Source: Nioella aestuarii
Lineage (GTDB): Bacteria; Pseudomonadota; Alphaproteobacteria; Rhodobacterales; Rhodobacteraceae
DNA length: 64,000 nucleotides
NCBI RefSeq assembly: GCF_050896395.1
Contig: NZ_JBPBBA010000003.1
Coordinates: 1 to 64,000, forward strand
Direction of reading: 5' to 3'
Position 1 is the stretch's first letter, and each line of letters starts with the position of its first letter. A model generated the notes under the pieces. The model saw only the letters and a program-made list of their open reading frames with translations. It was not told the origin of the DNA and did not search any database. A program made the position numbers and the translations under genes. This document shows, piece after piece, positions 8,135-17,694 of the stretch.

Positions 8135-10450
8135 ATGGATGTGATAACGGGTTTTTCCGGTAGTTTCAGGCGTTTTGCCGCCGTTCTTGCCGTATTTATG
8201 GCAGGGCTGATTCTGGTGCCGGGCGATGCTCAGGCGCAGACCTACCGCTTCACCTCGTTTTCCGTCGAAGGGAATGACCGTGTCGATCCTGCCACGATCC
8301 TCGCGTTTCTTGACCTTCCCGCCGGTCAGACGATTTCTGCCGCGCAGTTGAACGACGCGTATCAGCGTCTTCAGAATTCCGGCCTGTTCGAAAGCGCCGA
8401 ACTTGATCCACGTGGGTCGCTTCTCGTTGCCATCGTGCAGGAATACCCAACGATCAACCGCATCAATATCGAGGGAAACCGCCGTCTCGAAGATGATATG
8501 CTGATGACGGTTGTCTCCTCGCAGCCACGTCGTGTGTATTCCCCGTCTCAGGCCGAGCAGGATGCCGCGTCGATCACTGAGGCATATCGTCTTCAGGGCC
8601 GTCTGACCGCAACCGTAACCCCGGTGATCATCCGTCGCGAAGAAAACCGCGTTGATCTTGTGTTTGAAGTGACCGAAGGCCGGGTCGTCGAAACCGAACG
8701 CATTGCCTTTGTTGGCAACCGCGATTTCAGCGATCGCCGCTTGCGCCGTGTTCTGGAAAGCACTCAGGCAGGGATCTTCCGGCAACTGATTGGATCCGAC
8801 ACCTTCGTTGCGGATCGTGTCGCCTTTGACCAGCAGTTGCTGACCGACTTCTACCGTGACCGGGGCTATATCGACTTTTCGGTGCAAAGCGTGACGTCGG
8901 AACTGGCGCGCGAACGCAACGCGTATTTCATCACGTTCAATATCCGTGAAGGGCAGAGCTTCTCCTTCGGTGAAATCACCACCATCAGCGAGATTGCCGA
9001 TGTGGATGCAGGTCCGTTTCAGGATGCGATACGTGTGCGCCCCGGCGTTACCTATTCGCCGCGGCTGGTGGACAGCACGATCACCCGGATGGAAAACCTG
9101 GCCTCCAGCATGGGGCTTCGGTTTGTCCGCGTTGAGCCCCGCGTGACGCGTAACGATGCCGACCTGACGCTTGATATCGAGTTCGTCATCACCCGCGGAG
9201 ATCGCGTCTTTGTCGAACGCATCGACATCGAAGGTAACGCCACAACCCTTGATCGGGTAATCCGCCGTCAGTTCCGCAGTGCCGAAGGCGATCCGCTGGA
9301 CCCGCGCGAAATACGGCAAAGCGCCGAGCGTATTCGCGCCCTCGGATTTTTCTCCGACGCGCAGGTCCAGAGCCGCCCTGGGTCCACACCGGATCAGGTT
9401 ATTCTGGATGTCGATGTTTTTGAGCAACCCACAGGCTCACTTGGCTTCGGCGTGAACTTTGCAACCGACACTGGTGTCGGCCTTGCCGTGAACTTCTCAG
9501 AACGCAACTTTTTGGGGCGGGGGCAATCTCTGAACTTTGGCTTCGACACGTCAGAAGGGTCGCGCAGCTTTAACTTCTCGTTCGCGGAACCGGCCTTCTT
9601 GGGGCGTGATCTTCGGCTTGGCCTTGCTGCGTATTACACCACCACGACGCAACAAAATGCGACGTTCAGCACGCGGAGTGTCGGGTTTAGTCCCTCGATC
9701 GCCTTTCCTCTGACCGAAAACAGCCGCTTGGCTTTGAACTATCGCATCTCCGAGGACAGCATCTTCGACGTGCCGACCACGTCGTCCGATATTCTTGAGC
9801 GTGAAGCTGGAACCCAGCTGACCTCTTCTGTTGGCTACACGTATACATACAGCACCCGCGGTACGGGGCTTAATCCTAATGCAGGGATCAGCTTTAGCTT
9901 TGGTCAGGACTTTGCCGGCCTTGGTGGTGACTCCGACTACATCAGGACCACTGCGGCTTTCGTAGCTGAAACTACAATCATGCGAGAAGAGGTGTCTTTG
10001 CGGGCGACCTTGGAAGGCGGCGCATTGAACATGTTGTCTGGCAATAGCCGTCGTACCGACCGCTTTGGCTTGAACAGCCGCCAGCTGCGCGGTTTCGATG
10101 GAAACGGTGTTGGTCCGCGCGATGTTAATGCAGCAACAACCGATGCGTTGGGTGGTAATTACTATTTCGCGGCCCGGTTCGAAACGGCATTCCCCATTGG
10201 TCTGCCCGAGGAATATGGGATCACCGGCGGCCTGTTTTATGACATCGGGTCCGTTTGGGGGCTGGATGATGTAGTCGGCGAAGGCGGTATGCTTGTTGAT
10301 GACGATATGCATATTCGTCAGTCGGTTGGTGTCTCGATCTTCTGGGATACTCAGATTGGTCCGTTGCGCTTTAACTTCAGCCATGTGCTGCAAAGCCAGT
10401 CTTATGACCAGACCCGCAGCTTTGACTTCTCCGTCGAAGCCCGGTTCTGA
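8135..10450 (+). CDS. bamA: Outer membrane protein assembly factor BamA
   Basis: BamA is the core of the BAM complex that folds beta-barrel proteins into the outer membrane. The 771-residue protein has a signal peptide ending near Ala34 (AQA), a run of POTRA repeats over about residues 35-430, and a C-terminal 16-strand barrel starting near the GSLGFGVNF segment. The last residue is Phe, as expected for a barrel recognised by BAM. It follows rseP at some distance and precedes an OmpH/Skp chaperone gene by 9 bp, a conserved neighbourhood. Confidence 0.95.
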   Translation: MDVITGFSGSFRRFAAVLAVFMAGLILVPGDAQAQTYRFTSFSVEGNDRVDPATILAFLDLPAGQTISAAQLNDAYQRLQNSGLFESAELDPRGSLLVAIVQEYPTINRINIEGNRRLEDDMLMTVVSSQPRRVYSPSQAEQDAASITEAYRLQGRLTATVTPVIIRREENRVDLVFEVTEGRVVETERIAFVGNRDFSDRRLRRVLESTQAGIFRQLIGSDTFVADRVAFDQQLLTDFYRDRGYIDFSVQSVTSELARERNAYFITFNIREGQSFSFGEITTISEIADVDAGPFQDAIRVRPGVTYSPRLVDSTITRMENLASSMGLRFVRVEPRVTRNDADLTLDIEFVITRGDRVFVERIDIEGNATTLDRVIRRQFRSAEGDPLDPREIRQSAERIRALGFFSDAQVQSRPGSTPDQVILDVDVFEQPTGSLGFGVNFATDTGVGLAVNFSERNFLGRGQSLNFGFDTSEGSRSFNFSFAEPAFLGRDLRLGLAAYYTTTTQQNATFSTRSVGFSPSIAFPLTENSRLALNYRISEDSIFDVPTTSSDILEREAGTQLTSSVGYTYTYSTRGTGLNPNAGISFSFGQDFAGLGGDSDYIRTTAAFVAETTIMREEVSLRATLEGGALNMLSGNSRRTDRFGLNSRQLRGFDGNGVGPRDVNAATTDALGGNYYFAARFETAFPIGLPEEYGITGGLFYDIGSVWGLDDVVGEGGMLVDDDMHIRQSVGVSIFWDTQIGPLRFNFSHVLQSQSYDQTRSFDFSVEARF

Positions 10451-10459
10451 CAACGGGCA

Positions 10460-11035
10460 ATGCGCCTCATCTTGATATCTCTCGCGATGCTGGCCCTTTC
10501 CGGGCCAGTTTTCGCTCAACCTCTGTCGATCGGGCGTGTCGATGGGCCGCCGATTGTAATTCTCAACCAGGAACGATTGTTTTCGGAATCCCTGTTCGGT
10601 CAGCGTGTTCAGACAGAGCTTGAGCAGGCGTCCAGCGACCTGTCGCGTCAGAATCGCGAACTGGAGGCGGCGCTTCTGGAAGAGGAGCTATCCCTCACAG
10701 AACAGCGCGCAACGATGAGTGCTGAGGAATTCCGCCCTATAGCGGAAGAATTCGATACCCGCGTCGAAGAAATCCGCGCCGTTCAATCGGAACGGCTGCG
10801 AATGCTCAGCTTACAGGCGGATGGGGCTGAGCAACTGTTCATCGAACTGACAACACCCATATTGCGGGCGCTGTTGGCCGAGATCGGGGCGTCTGCCGTG
10901 CTCGATTCCCGAGTTGTGATTTATGTGGCCGAAGGGGGCGACGTTACGGACATGGCGCTGCAGCGGGTCAATGCTCAACTGGGCGATGGCGGAGAAGAGC
11001 CGATCCTGGACCGGCTAATCCCGAACGCGCCCTAA
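10460..11035 (+). CDS. skp: OmpH/Skp-family periplasmic chaperone
   Basis: The 191-residue protein has a signal peptide (cleavage near Ala19, VFA) and a central highly charged helical region (~residues 50-120) rich in Glu, Gln, Arg and Leu, as in the tentacles of Skp. Skp-type chaperones hold unfolded outer-membrane proteins on the way to BamA. The start is 9 bp after the bamA stop, so the pair is co-transcribed. Sequence conservation in this family is low; the call rests on layout, signal peptide and position. Confidence 0.82.
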   Translation: MRLILISLAMLALSGPVFAQPLSIGRVDGPPIVILNQERLFSESLFGQRVQTELEQASSDLSRQNRELEAALLEEELSLTEQRATMSAEEFRPIAEEFDTRVEEIRAVQSERLRMLSLQADGAEQLFIELTTPILRALLAEIGASAVLDSRVVIYVAEGGDVTDMALQRVNAQLGDGGEEPILDRLIPNAP

Positions 11036-11103
11036 CCGCTGCTTGTCGGCTCCGGCCCGAATTGCTACCACCAAGACAGGTAAACAAGAAGGAACGCAGC
11101 CCT

Positions 11104-11568
11104 ATGACGGCCGACAAACCCACAACCGCCGATATCGACCTGATCCAGCGGATCATCCCGCATCGCTATCCGTTCCTTCTGGTGGACAAAGTGCGCGATA
11201 TCGTTCCGTTCCAAAGTGCTGTTGGCATAAAGAACGTAACAATGAACGAGCCGCATTTTCAGGGTCATTTCCCCGGTGTGCCAATCATGCCTGGTGTCAC
11301 AATCATCGAAGCGATGGCGCAGGCCGCCGCGATCATGGTCGGCGTTTCGGCCGATTTGGCGGACAAGAACATGCTGGTTTATTTCATGGGCATCGACGGT
11401 GTGAAGTTCCGCCGCAAGGTGGTTCCTGGCGATGTGCTTGAACTGAATGTGTCGGTCATCCGTGGCAAGCCTGGCGGCAAGGTCTGGAAATTCGCGGGAC
11501 GCGCCGAGGTGGAGGGTGAGCTGGCTTGCGAGGCAGAATTCACTGCAATGATGGATCTGCCCGCCTAG
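11104..11568 (+). CDS. fabZ: (3R)-hydroxyacyl-ACP dehydratase FabZ
   Basis: FabZ removes water from (3R)-hydroxyacyl-ACP in fatty-acid elongation. It competes for the hydroxyacyl-ACP that lipid A synthesis uses. The 154-residue protein has the hot-dog fold signature with catalytic His55 in HFQGHFPGVPIMPG and Glu69 in the following helix (IIEAMAQ). The ATG at 11104 gives the normal family length; an AAGGA lies about 10 bases upstream. It is followed by lpxA after 11 bp. Confidence 0.96.
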   Translation: MTADKPTTADIDLIQRIIPHRYPFLLVDKVRDIVPFQSAVGIKNVTMNEPHFQGHFPGVPIMPGVTIIEAMAQAAAIMVGVSADLADKNMLVYFMGIDGVKFRRKVVPGDVLELNVSVIRGKPGGKVWKFAGRAEVEGELACEAEFTAMMDLPA

Positions 11569-11579
11569 GAGTGCGCCCA

Positions 11580-12380
11580 ATGGCTATTGATGCCAGTGCC
11601 GATATCCATAGCTCGGCCGTGATCGAACAGGGTGCCGTCATCGGCCCCGATTGCCGGATCGGCCCGTTCTGCGTGGTCGGGCCTGACGTCGTGCTTGGGC
11701 GCGGCGTTGTGCTGAAATCACATGTCGTTGTTACCGGCAATACACAGGTCGGCGATGAAACGACCATCTTCTCATTCGCGGTGATCGGAGAGATCCCGCA
11801 GGATCTGAAGTTCAAAGGTGAGAATACGCGCCTTGTGATTGGTCAGCGAAACCGCATCCGCGAACATGTGACCGTGAACTGTGGCACCGAAGGCGGTGGC
11901 GGCGTCACGCGCATCGGCGACGATGGCCTGTTCATGGCCGGTTGCCATATTGCCCATGACGCGCAGGTCGGTGATCGGGTGATCGTAGTGAACTCTGCTG
12001 CTGTTGCGGGTCACTGCGTGATCGAAGATGACGTGATCATCGGCGGGCTGTGCGGAATTCACCAATGGGTGCGCATCGGCAAGGGCGCAATTATCGGCGC
12101 CTTGTCCATGGTCACAAATGACGTGATTCCTCATGGCCTGGTTCAGGGGCCACGCGGGGAACTTGATGGTCTTAATCTGGTGGGCCTGAAACGCCGTGGC
12201 GTTGATCGGGCCGAGATCACCGCGTTGCGTGCCGCCTTCCAGCAACTGGCGCAAGGGGAAGGCACCTTTATGGATCGTGCCCGTCGTCTGTCCGAGGACA
12301 ATCCGGATTCTCCCCATGTCACCCAGATCGTCGAGTTCATCATGGGTCAGACCGACCGGTCTTTCCTGACCCCGAGGTAA
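11580..12380 (+). CDS. lpxA: UDP-N-acetylglucosamine acyltransferase
   Basis: LpxA transfers a 3-hydroxyacyl chain from ACP to UDP-GlcNAc, the first step of lipid A synthesis in the cytoplasm. The 266-residue protein is made of hexapeptide (left-handed beta-helix) repeats over the first ~190 residues and a helical C-terminal part. The catalytic histidine is His126 in the GCHIAHDAQVG segment. The ATG at 11580 follows an AGGAG site. It sits between fabZ and lpxI. Confidence 0.96.
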   Translation: MAIDASADIHSSAVIEQGAVIGPDCRIGPFCVVGPDVVLGRGVVLKSHVVVTGNTQVGDETTIFSFAVIGEIPQDLKFKGENTRLVIGQRNRIREHVTVNCGTEGGGGVTRIGDDGLFMAGCHIAHDAQVGDRVIVVNSAAVAGHCVIEDDVIIGGLCGIHQWVRIGKGAIIGALSMVTNDVIPHGLVQGPRGELDGLNLVGLKRRGVDRAEITALRAAFQQLAQGEGTFMDRARRLSEDNPDSPHVTQIVEFIMGQTDRSFLTPR

Positions 12381-12385
12381 GTTGA

Positions 12386-13168
12386 ATGGCGCGGGCAATC
12401 ATCGCAGGCGCAGGCGCGCTACCGGGGCTTTTGTTGCAGGCTGGACCGGCTCATATCGTACGGTTGGCCGGTGTTGAGAACGATCCGCTGGACGCGCCTG
12501 ACATCCCGGCGCGCTTCGAAAGGTTTGGTGCACTTTTTGCAGATCTGCGGGCGGCAGGCGTCAAAGACCTGGCCTTTGCCGGGGCGCTGAGCCGTCCGGC
12601 CTTCGACCCCGCCTTGATGGACCCTGTAACCATGGCGTTGATGCCCCGCGTCGCCGGGGCAATGGCGCAGGGTGATGATGCCTTGTTGCGCGTGATCGCA
12701 GAAATTTTCGAGGAGCAAGGGTTCCGCGTAATTGGCGCGCTCGACCTTCGGCCGGATCTGACGGCGGCACAGGGGCCAATAAGTGGCACACCGACAGACG
12801 CGCAGGTCCGCGATGCCGCCCGCGCACGGTCTGTGCTCGACGCGCTCGGGCCACTGGATGTTGGGCAAGGGGCCGTCGCCGCCAAGGGGCAGGTGATCGG
12901 GATCGAGACCCTTCAGGGCACTGACGCGATGCTGCGCTTTGTCGGCGTGTCGCTGCCCGGATCGGGTGGCGTTCTGGTCAAGCGGCCCAAGCCGGGGCAA
13001 GATCTGCGCATGGATACCCCTGTGATTGGCCCCGCGACCGTGATGAAGGCGGCTGAAGCCGGGCTATCGGGAATCGAGATTGCCGCTGGCAGTGTTCTGG
13101 TCCTTGACCGTGACGCGGTGGAGACGGCGTGCGAGGCTTCGGGCATTTCGCTTTGGGCCGCAGCATGA
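12386..13168 (+). CDS. lpxI: UDP-2,3-diacylglucosamine pyrophosphatase LpxI
   Basis: LpxI (DUF1009 family) cleaves UDP-2,3-diacylglucosamine to lipid X and UMP. It replaces the unrelated LpxH in most alphaproteobacteria. The 260-residue protein has the two-domain layout of the family and the C-terminal block KRPKPGQDLRMDTPVIGP. It starts 5 bp after lpxA and its stop overlaps the lpxB start (ATGA), so substrate-order genes lpxA-lpxI-lpxB are coupled. Confidence 0.93.
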   Translation: MARAIIAGAGALPGLLLQAGPAHIVRLAGVENDPLDAPDIPARFERFGALFADLRAAGVKDLAFAGALSRPAFDPALMDPVTMALMPRVAGAMAQGDDALLRVIAEIFEEQGFRVIGALDLRPDLTAAQGPISGTPTDAQVRDAARARSVLDALGPLDVGQGAVAAKGQVIGIETLQGTDAMLRFVGVSLPGSGGVLVKRPKPGQDLRMDTPVIGPATVMKAAEAGLSGIEIAAGSVLVLDRDAVETACEASGISLWAAA

Positions 13169-14334
13169 CGCTAAGCCTGTTCCTTATCGCGGGTGAATCC
13201 TCTGGCGACAGGCTGGGGGCCGCGTTGATGGCCGGCGTGAAGGAGCTGCACCCGGACGTGATATTTCATGGGGTCGGCGGGCCGCAGATGCAGGCCGAAG
13301 GGCTGGACAGCCTCTTTCCAATGGAGGAACTGGCGGTCATGGGCATTGCGGAGGTGCTGCCGAAACTGCGCCACCTCTTTGCGTTGAAACGGCAGGCGGC
13401 AGAGGCTGTCGTGGCGCTGAACCCTGACGCGCTGATCACCATCGACAGCCCGGATTTCTGCCTGCGCGTGGCCAAGCAGGTGCGTGAAACCGCGCCGCAT
13501 ATCCGCACAATGCATTATGTTGCTCCGTCTGTCTGGGCGTGGAGGGCAGGGCGAGCGGCCAAGATGGCGCGGCATGTGGATCATGTGCTTGCACTGTTGC
13601 CCTTCGAGCCGCCTTATATGGAAGCCGCAGGCATGACCTGCGATTTCGTCGGTCACCCGGTGGTGAACGAACCCGTAGCGAGCGAGACCGAGGCCGCCGC
13701 CTTTCGCGCCCGTTATGACATCGCCCCTGACGCGCCCTTGCTGTTGATGTTGCCCGGATCGCGGCGCAGCGAAGTCGGGCGCCTTGCCCCCGTCTTTGGC
13801 GAGGTTCTGGCGCAGCTTTCGGCGCGGGTACCGGGGCTGCAAGCCGTGTTGCCGACGGTGGCGCATGTGGCGCCTGCCTTGCGAGACGCTCTCGCGAACT
13901 GGTCTGTCAGGACAATCCTGCTGGACCCGAGCGAAGCCCCGGACAGCTACGCCGCAGACAAACGCGCGGCCTTCCGCGCCGCCGACGTGGCCTTGGCGGC
14001 CTCTGGCACTGTCTCGCTGGAACTGGCGGCCAATGCCACCCCGATGGTGGTGGCCTATGACATGAACCGTCTGTCGTTCTTCCTGATGAAGCGGGCGGCG
14101 TTGATCGACACGGTGACGTTGGTCAATCTGGTCTCCGAAACCCGCCATGTGCCCGACTTCCTGTCACCGGAATGCCGCCCCGAGCTGATCGTTCCGGCGC
14201 TGGAAAAGCTGCTGACTGACGATGCCGCCCGCGCCGCCCAGACCGAAGCGATGGACGTTACCATGGACCGTATTGGGGCAGGGGGCGAGGCACCGGGCTT
14301 GCGCGCAGCCCGGTCCGTTCTGGCGCATCTCTAG
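13165..14334 (+). CDS. lpxB: Lipid A disaccharide synthase
   Basis: LpxB joins lipid X and UDP-diacylglucosamine into the lipid A disaccharide at the inner face of the membrane. The 389-residue protein has the family N-terminus LIAGESSGDRLGA, the YVAPSVWAWR segment and the LPGSRRSEVGRL motif of this glycosyltransferase family (GT19). The ATG at 13165 overlaps the lpxI stop by 4 bases. Its stop overlaps the convergent ybaK-like gene stop, leaving no room for a terminator. Confidence 0.95.
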   Translation: MTLSLFLIAGESSGDRLGAALMAGVKELHPDVIFHGVGGPQMQAEGLDSLFPMEELAVMGIAEVLPKLRHLFALKRQAAEAVVALNPDALITIDSPDFCLRVAKQVRETAPHIRTMHYVAPSVWAWRAGRAAKMARHVDHVLALLPFEPPYMEAAGMTCDFVGHPVVNEPVASETEAAAFRARYDIAPDAPLLLMLPGSRRSEVGRLAPVFGEVLAQLSARVPGLQAVLPTVAHVAPALRDALANWSVRTILLDPSEAPDSYAADKRAAFRAADVALAASGTVSLELAANATPMVVAYDMNRLSFFLMKRAALIDTVTLVNLVSETRHVPDFLSPECRPELIVPALEKLLTDDAARAAQTEAMDVTMDRIGAGGEAPGLRAARSVLAHL

Positions 14335-14801
14335 GCGGTGAAATCGGCGGGAACGGCACCGGTCAGACGCAGTAGATCTTCTGGCGTGATCGGCACGATA
14401 TGGCGCGGGGTGCCCGCCGCCGCATAGACTTTGTCAAAGACAGAAAGGCGCGGATCGAACCAGGCCCGGATCGGGTTCAGATGCCCCACGGGCGAGACGC
14501 CGCCAATGGCGAACCCGGTCTGTGCACGGATCAGGCCCGCATCGGCCTTGCCAAGCGGCTCGCCCGCAAGCGCGCCGGCCTTGGCCGCATCCACCTGATT
14601 GCCGCCTGCAGTGATGAACAATAGCGCCGCGCCGCTGTCCTCACCCTTGAAGATCACCGATTTGCAGATCTGGTCGATCTCGCATCCCGCCTGATCCGCC
14701 GCTTCCGCAGCCGTCCGCGTGCTGCCATCCATTTCCATCACATCTGCCGCCAGCCCGGCCTCTTCCAAGGCCCTGACCACGCGCTTGAGGCTTTTACTCA
14801 T
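14331..14801 (-). CDS. YbaK/ProX-type aminoacyl-tRNA deacylase
   Basis: The 156-residue protein belongs to the YbaK/EbsC fold, which hydrolyses mischarged aminoacyl-tRNAs (for example Cys-tRNAPro) in trans. The conserved lysine region is seen in CKSVIFKGED, and the GGVSPVGHL block is typical. The ATG at 14799-14801 gives the family length; the frame continues further upstream but overlaps glnE regulatory sequence. It is convergent with lpxB (overlapping stop codons) and divergent from glnE (94 bp). Confidence 0.82.
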   Translation of the reverse strand: MSKSLKRVVRALEEAGLAADVMEMDGSTRTAAEAADQAGCEIDQICKSVIFKGEDSGAALLFITAGGNQVDAAKAGALAGEPLGKADAGLIRAQTGFAIGGVSPVGHLNPIRAWFDPRLSVFDKVYAAAGTPRHIVPITPEDLLRLTGAVPADFTA

Positions 14802-14895
14802 GTCCGTCACTCCGTTTCCCGGCCCCTTGTTGCCCGCTCCCCCTGCGACGTGCAAGCAATTGACGAAACCTTGGCCGCCCGCCATCACAGAGGGT

Positions 14896-17694
14896 ATGAG
14901 CTTTGCATCCCGCCTGACCCGACATCCCATTCCCTTCGATCCCGATCGCGGTTCAGATGCACTTGCGCATTTGCCGGACCTTTCGCCGGACCTTCGCCCG
15001 CTGATCGAGGGCGCTGGCGGGTGCAGCCCCTATCTGCTTAGCCTGATCGGAAAGGAAAGGGACTGGTTGGCCGAGGCGCTGACGCAAGACCCTGACGCCG
15101 TTCGTCGCGCTTTGCTGCTCGATACCGGGGCCGTGCAATTAAGTGACCTTGCGCCGGAATTGCGCCGGTTGAAACGCCGGGTGGCGCTTTTTGCGGCGCT
15201 GGCCGATCTGGGGGGCGTCTGGCCGCTGGAAAAGGTCACCGGCCTGTTAACCGATTTCGCAGATGCCGCCGTTGATGTGGCGATCCGGGAACTGGTGGCG
15301 GCAGAGGCGCGGCGCGGCAAGATTCCCGGCATGTCCGAGGAGGACGCGCAGACCGGGGCTGGCATGGTGGCGCTCGCCATGGGCAAGATGGGCGCCGGAG
15401 AGCTGAATTATTCTTCCGATATCGACCTGATCGTGTTGTTCGATGAAACCCGGTTCGATCACGGGGACGAGATGGAAGCGCGCGCGAGTTTCATCAAGGT
15501 GACACGCCGCATGGCCGCTGCCCTGTCGGATGTGACGCGCGATGGCTATGTCTTCCGCACCGATCTGCGGCTGCGCCCTGATGCGTCCGTGACGCCTGTC
15601 TGCATCTCGATGGCCGCCGCTGAGCGCTACTACGAGGCCGAGGGCCGCAATTGGGAACGTGCGGCTTATATCAAGGCGCGCGCCTGCGCCGGCGACATTA
15701 CGGCGGGTGAACGGTTTCTGAAAACCCTCACCCCCTTCGTCTGGCGCAAGCATCTGGATTTTGCCGCCATTCAGGACACCCATGAGATGCGCGAGAAAAT
15801 TCGCCGTCACAAGGGCCTGCACGGGCCGATCACCCTGGAAGGCCACAACATGAAGCTGGGTGCGGGCGGCATCCGAGAGATCGAGTTTTTCGCACAGACC
15901 CGGCAGATTGTGTCAGGTGGGCGTGACCCTGACTTGCGCTGTCGCGGGACGGTGCCGGCGCTGGCGGCTTTGGCCGAAAAGGGCTGGATAGACAGCACGA
16001 CACGCGACCGGCTGACCCGGCATTACCGACTGCACCGGGAAATCGAGCATCGGGTTCAGATGGTCAATGACGCGCAGACGCATCTGCTGCCCAATTCCGA
16101 CGAAGGCTTTGACCGGTTGGCACGGTTTTGCGGCGTGGCGGATACCCGTGATTTCCGCGCGGAGTTGCACGGCCGTTTGGAAGAGGTCGACCGGCTATGC
16201 GAACCGTTCTTCAAACCCGAAAAGGTGGAAACCGATCTGCCGGACCTGTCCACCACCGCAGAAGAGATCGTGGCCAGATGGCCAGGTTATCCGGCACTTC
16301 GATCTGCGCGGGGGCAGGCGATATTCGCGCGGCTGAAACCTGATCTGCTGACCCGCTTCGCGGCCACCCCGCGCCCGGAAGAGGCGCTTGGCAACTTTGA
16401 CGGCTTCCTGAAGGGTCTGCCTGCCGGGGTACAGCTTTTCTCACTCTTCGAGGCCAATCCGCCGCTTGTCGATCTGATCGTGGATATCTGCGGAACGGCT
16501 CCGGGTCTGTCGCGATATCTGTCTCGGAACTCGGGCGTTCTGGACGCGGTAATCGGTGGGGATTTCTTTTCAGGCTGGCCAGACCGGGAAGATCTGACCG
16601 CCCATCTGGAAACGGCCTTTGAGGGTCTGGACTACGAAGGTGTTCTGAACACGGCGCGGCGATGGTTGAAGGAATGGCATTTCCGCGTAGGCGTGCACCA
16701 TCTGCGCGGCCTGATCCACGCAGAGGAGGCCGGTGCCCAATATTCGATGCTGGCAGAGGTCATCCTGCAAGCATTGTGGCCGCGTGTCTGTGATGAGGTC
16801 GCCCGGAGGCACGGTCCCGCGCCGGGGCGCGGCGGTGCGGTGGTGGCCATGGGCAGCCTTGGGGCCGGTCGGCTGACGGCGGGGTCTGATCTTGATCTGT
16901 TGGTGATCTATGATCCCGGCGAGGTTGAATTCACCGAGGGACGCCGCCCGCTTGATCCGCGCGGATGGTTCGCCAAGGCCACCAAGACGCTGATCACTGC
17001 ACTGACCGCGCCGACGGGTGAAGGAAAGCTTTATGAGGTCGATATGCGTCTGCGCCCCTCCGGGCGCCAAGGGCCGGTCGCGACTGCATTGGAAGGCTTC
17101 CGCCACTACCAGATGACCGAAGCCTGGACCTGGGAACATTTGGCCCTGACCCGCGCGCGGCCCGTGGCGGGGGACGCCAGCCTCTGCGCCGACATAGAAC
17201 AGATTCGGATGGAGGTTCTGACCACGCCTCGTGACCCAATTAAGATCATGGCCGACGCACAGGACATGCGCGATCGGCTTGCCGCGGCTGGCCGCGTGGG
17301 CGAGGGGCTGGACGCCAAAGAAGGTCCGGGCCGGATGAAGGACGTGGAACTGCTGGCAGAAACCGCCGCCCTGATCGCCGGGGTCCCTGCGCGTGATGTG
17401 GAGGGGCAGTTGGAGGCTGGCGTGTCGATCGGCTGGATCAAGGCCGATGACGCGCGCACCCTTGCCGCGGCCCATCACCTCTATGGCCGCCTGAATCACG
17501 CCACACGGCTTCTGACGGATCGGCGGCTGGATCTGGACGAGATCGGATCGGGCGGACGCAGCTTCATTTCGCGCGAGGCCGGTGTCGCAGACAGCGCCGA
17601 ATTGGCCGCGAAATCAGAGAGCCTGCGCATCGAATGTGAGGCTATCATCAATCAGGCGTTGGCAACTCCGCCACGCAAGGAGGATGAGGCATGA
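14896..17694 (+). CDS. glnE: Bifunctional glutamine synthetase adenylyltransferase/deadenylase
   Basis: GlnE adds AMP to, and removes it from, a tyrosine of glutamine synthetase in response to PII protein and glutamine, matching ammonia assimilation to nitrogen supply. The 932-residue protein contains both nucleotidyltransferase domains. The first has GAGELNYSSDIDL at residues 166-178 (metal Asp175 and Asp177) and performs deadenylylation. The second has GAGRLTAGSDLDL at 656-668 (Asp665, Asp667) and performs adenylylation. Length matches the family. The ATG at 14896 has an AGAGGG unusually close to it (2 bases), so the start is slightly uncertain. Confidence 0.94.
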   Translation: MSFASRLTRHPIPFDPDRGSDALAHLPDLSPDLRPLIEGAGGCSPYLLSLIGKERDWLAEALTQDPDAVRRALLLDTGAVQLSDLAPELRRLKRRVALFAALADLGGVWPLEKVTGLLTDFADAAVDVAIRELVAAEARRGKIPGMSEEDAQTGAGMVALAMGKMGAGELNYSSDIDLIVLFDETRFDHGDEMEARASFIKVTRRMAAALSDVTRDGYVFRTDLRLRPDASVTPVCISMAAAERYYEAEGRNWERAAYIKARACAGDITAGERFLKTLTPFVWRKHLDFAAIQDTHEMREKIRRHKGLHGPITLEGHNMKLGAGGIREIEFFAQTRQIVSGGRDPDLRCRGTVPALAALAEKGWIDSTTRDRLTRHYRLHREIEHRVQMVNDAQTHLLPNSDEGFDRLARFCGVADTRDFRAELHGRLEEVDRLCEPFFKPEKVETDLPDLSTTAEEIVARWPGYPALRSARGQAIFARLKPDLLTRFAATPRPEEALGNFDGFLKGLPAGVQLFSLFEANPPLVDLIVDICGTAPGLSRYLSRNSGVLDAVIGGDFFSGWPDREDLTAHLETAFEGLDYEGVLNTARRWLKEWHFRVGVHHLRGLIHAEEAGAQYSMLAEVILQALWPRVCDEVARRHGPAPGRGGAVVAMGSLGAGRLTAGSDLDLLVIYDPGEVEFTEGRRPLDPRGWFAKATKTLITALTAPTGEGKLYEVDMRLRPSGRQGPVATALEGFRHYQMTEAWTWEHLALTRARPVAGDASLCADIEQIRMEVLTTPRDPIKIMADAQDMRDRLAAAGRVGEGLDAKEGPGRMKDVELLAETAALIAGVPARDVEGQLEAGVSIGWIKADDARTLAAAHHLYGRLNHATRLLTDRRLDLDEIGSGGRSFISREAGVADSAELAAKSESLRIECEAIINQALATPPRKEDEA

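Noticed and set aside
8036..9427. A 463-codon open frame on the minus strand opposite bamA
   Set aside because: No ribosome-binding site or recognisable domain; it follows from codon bias of bamA.
14331..14336. A terminator between lpxB and the ybaK-like gene
   Set aside because: The stop codons overlap and no stem with a T-run is present.
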